Source of the DNA: Chloroflexota bacterium | Lineage (GTDB): Bacteria > Chloroflexota > Dehalococcoidia > Lucifugimonadales > UBA3495 | DNA: 42,376 bases | NCBI GenBank assembly: GCA_026710825.1 | Contig: JAPOQH010000097.1 | Location: 1 to 42,376, forward strand | Direction of reading: 5' to 3' | Shown here: one piece after another, positions 41,721 to 42,376 of the stretch | Numbering within the stretch: position 1 is the first letter of the stretch | Layout: the number at the start of each line of letters is the position of its first letter | The notes under the pieces: model-generated | The model's input: only the letters and a program-made list of their open reading frames with translations | Told to the model about the DNA's origin: nothing | The model's database searches: none | Position numbers and translations under genes: made by a program

Positions 41721-42376
41721 ATGTTCTGGACGGACAACTCAAAGAAACTACGACTCATCACCGGGTTGCGTGTCAACCTGCGGGTCTCGCTTGCCGCTGC
41801 GGCCGTCAGCTTGGCGGTGATTGGGATTCTGGCCTGGACGGCGTCCGGCACACAGGCCGCATCGACGCAGAAACTGATCGGCAATGTTAACCAGGCAGAA
41901 GACGGTGTCATCTATCTGAACCACGGGTCCCACGGATTCGGTCAGGAATTCGCCACGGGCAGCGCCAGGGGCGGCTACCTGCTGGACCACATCAAAGCGC
42001 CCATCAAGAAGAGCCGCGACGGCCGCTGGGTCAAGATTACCGGCACCATCCGCAGGGTGAACCAGAACGGCGGCCCCGGAGAAATCGTTCACACCCTGGA
42101 CGACCCCGACGCGTATTACAACCACAACGACTTCACCTTCGTCTCCCGGGTTACCCAGGTGTTGATGCCCAACACGCGCTACATGTTTGTCATCCGCTGC
42201 GACAGCGGCTGCGGGGGCGACAACTTCCTGGAGTTCACCAAGACCAGCGCGGACGGCAAGGACGCTGACAGCAGAAGCGATTGGTCGCTGGCGGAGCGGG
42301 CCGTGCATGACTGGTACGACTGGCTGCCATCCGATGATTACCCCTACTCCCTGATGTTCAACCTGCAGGGAAGGCT
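41721..42376 (+). CDS. Secreted protein, N-terminal part (runs off the right edge)
   Basis: An ATG at 41721 opens a frame that stays open for 218 codons to the window end. The protein begins with a basic N-terminus (MFWTDNSKKLRLI...LRVNLRV), a hydrophobic helix (SLAAAAVSLAVIGILAW) and an SGTQAAS cleavage region: a signal peptide or anchor. The mature part contains a short WVKITGTIRRVN strand pair, DDPDAYYNHNDF, an RCDSGCGGDN loop with two close cysteines and several aromatic/acidic loops. I do not recognise the family; the signal-peptide style suggests a large surface protein like that at 30818-35710. The ribosome site is weak, and the C-terminal part is missing. Confidence 0.7.
   Translation, partial: MFWTDNSKKLRLITGLRVNLRVSLAAAAVSLAVIGILAWTASGTQAASTQKLIGNVNQAEDGVIYLNHGSHGFGQEFATGSARGGYLLDHIKAPIKKSRDGRWVKITGTIRRVNQNGGPGEIVHTLDDPDAYYNHNDFTFVSRVTQVLMPNTRYMFVIRCDSGCGGDNFLEFTKTSADGKDADSRSDWSLAERAVHDWYDWLPSDDYPYSLMFNLQGR

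Noticed and set aside
41748..42308. 186-codon minus-strand frame at the right end
   Set aside because: Antisense to the secreted protein frame, which has a signal peptide and coherent sequence.

Overview
The window is GC-rich bacterial chromosome from a metagenome-type contig. Low-level signs (many GTG/TTG starts, a lipoprotein urea receptor, single-chain kinase/regulator fusions, an NHLM peptide exporter, Calx-beta/arylsulfotransferase surface proteins, several VOC and amidohydrolase-type enzymes) fit a Chloroflexota lineage such as marine or sponge-associated Dehalococcoidia/SAR202 relatives. No rRNA or other phylogenetic marker is present, so this is an inference. I see no tRNA, rRNA, CRISPR array or intact insertion sequence.

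Layout. 0-0.3 kb: two opposed N-terminal fragments of amidohydrolases converge on a C/G homopolymer-rich stretch, which looks like a contig-end chimera. 0.3-6.0 kb (minus strand): an MFS exporter, an Asp-box beta-propeller, a lactonase-type propeller and a VOC protein in a probable operon, then an alpha/beta hydrolase with its own promoter and terminator. 6.4-8.8 kb (plus): a GAF-PAS-kinase-receiver-winged-helix fusion whose kinase core has lost its phospho-histidine and ATP-binding residues. 8.8-15.8 kb (minus): an SDR oxidoreductase and an NHLM exporter set (HlyD-type adaptor, C39-peptidase ABC transporter, second ABC transporter). The second transporter is cut by a single in-frame TAG, and no precursor peptide is visible. 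16.1-27.3 kb (minus): one continuous nitrogen operon, urtABCDE-glnA-ureABC-ureFGD. Urea is imported, hydrolysed by nickel urease and the ammonia is captured as glutamine. ureE is absent. 27.7-30.0 kb (minus): a second MFS exporter and a second VOC protein. 30.8-35.7 kb (plus): a secreted protein of about 1630 residues with cadherin-like, arylsulfotransferase-propeller, Calx-beta and C-terminal surface domains. 35.7-38.1 kb (minus): an intact paralogue of the 6.4 kb kinase/regulator fusion. 38.1-39.3 kb: a gene-poor stretch with a decayed transposase. 39.4-40.8 kb (minus): an XRE-type helix-turn-helix fused to about eight membrane segments. 41.7 kb to the right edge (plus): the start of another secreted protein.

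The features most worth following are the intact/degenerate pair of single-chain two-component proteins, the amber-split exporter gene, the urea-to-glutamine operon with its intercistronic hairpin, the membrane-anchored XRE regulator, and the arylsulfotransferase-like surface protein.
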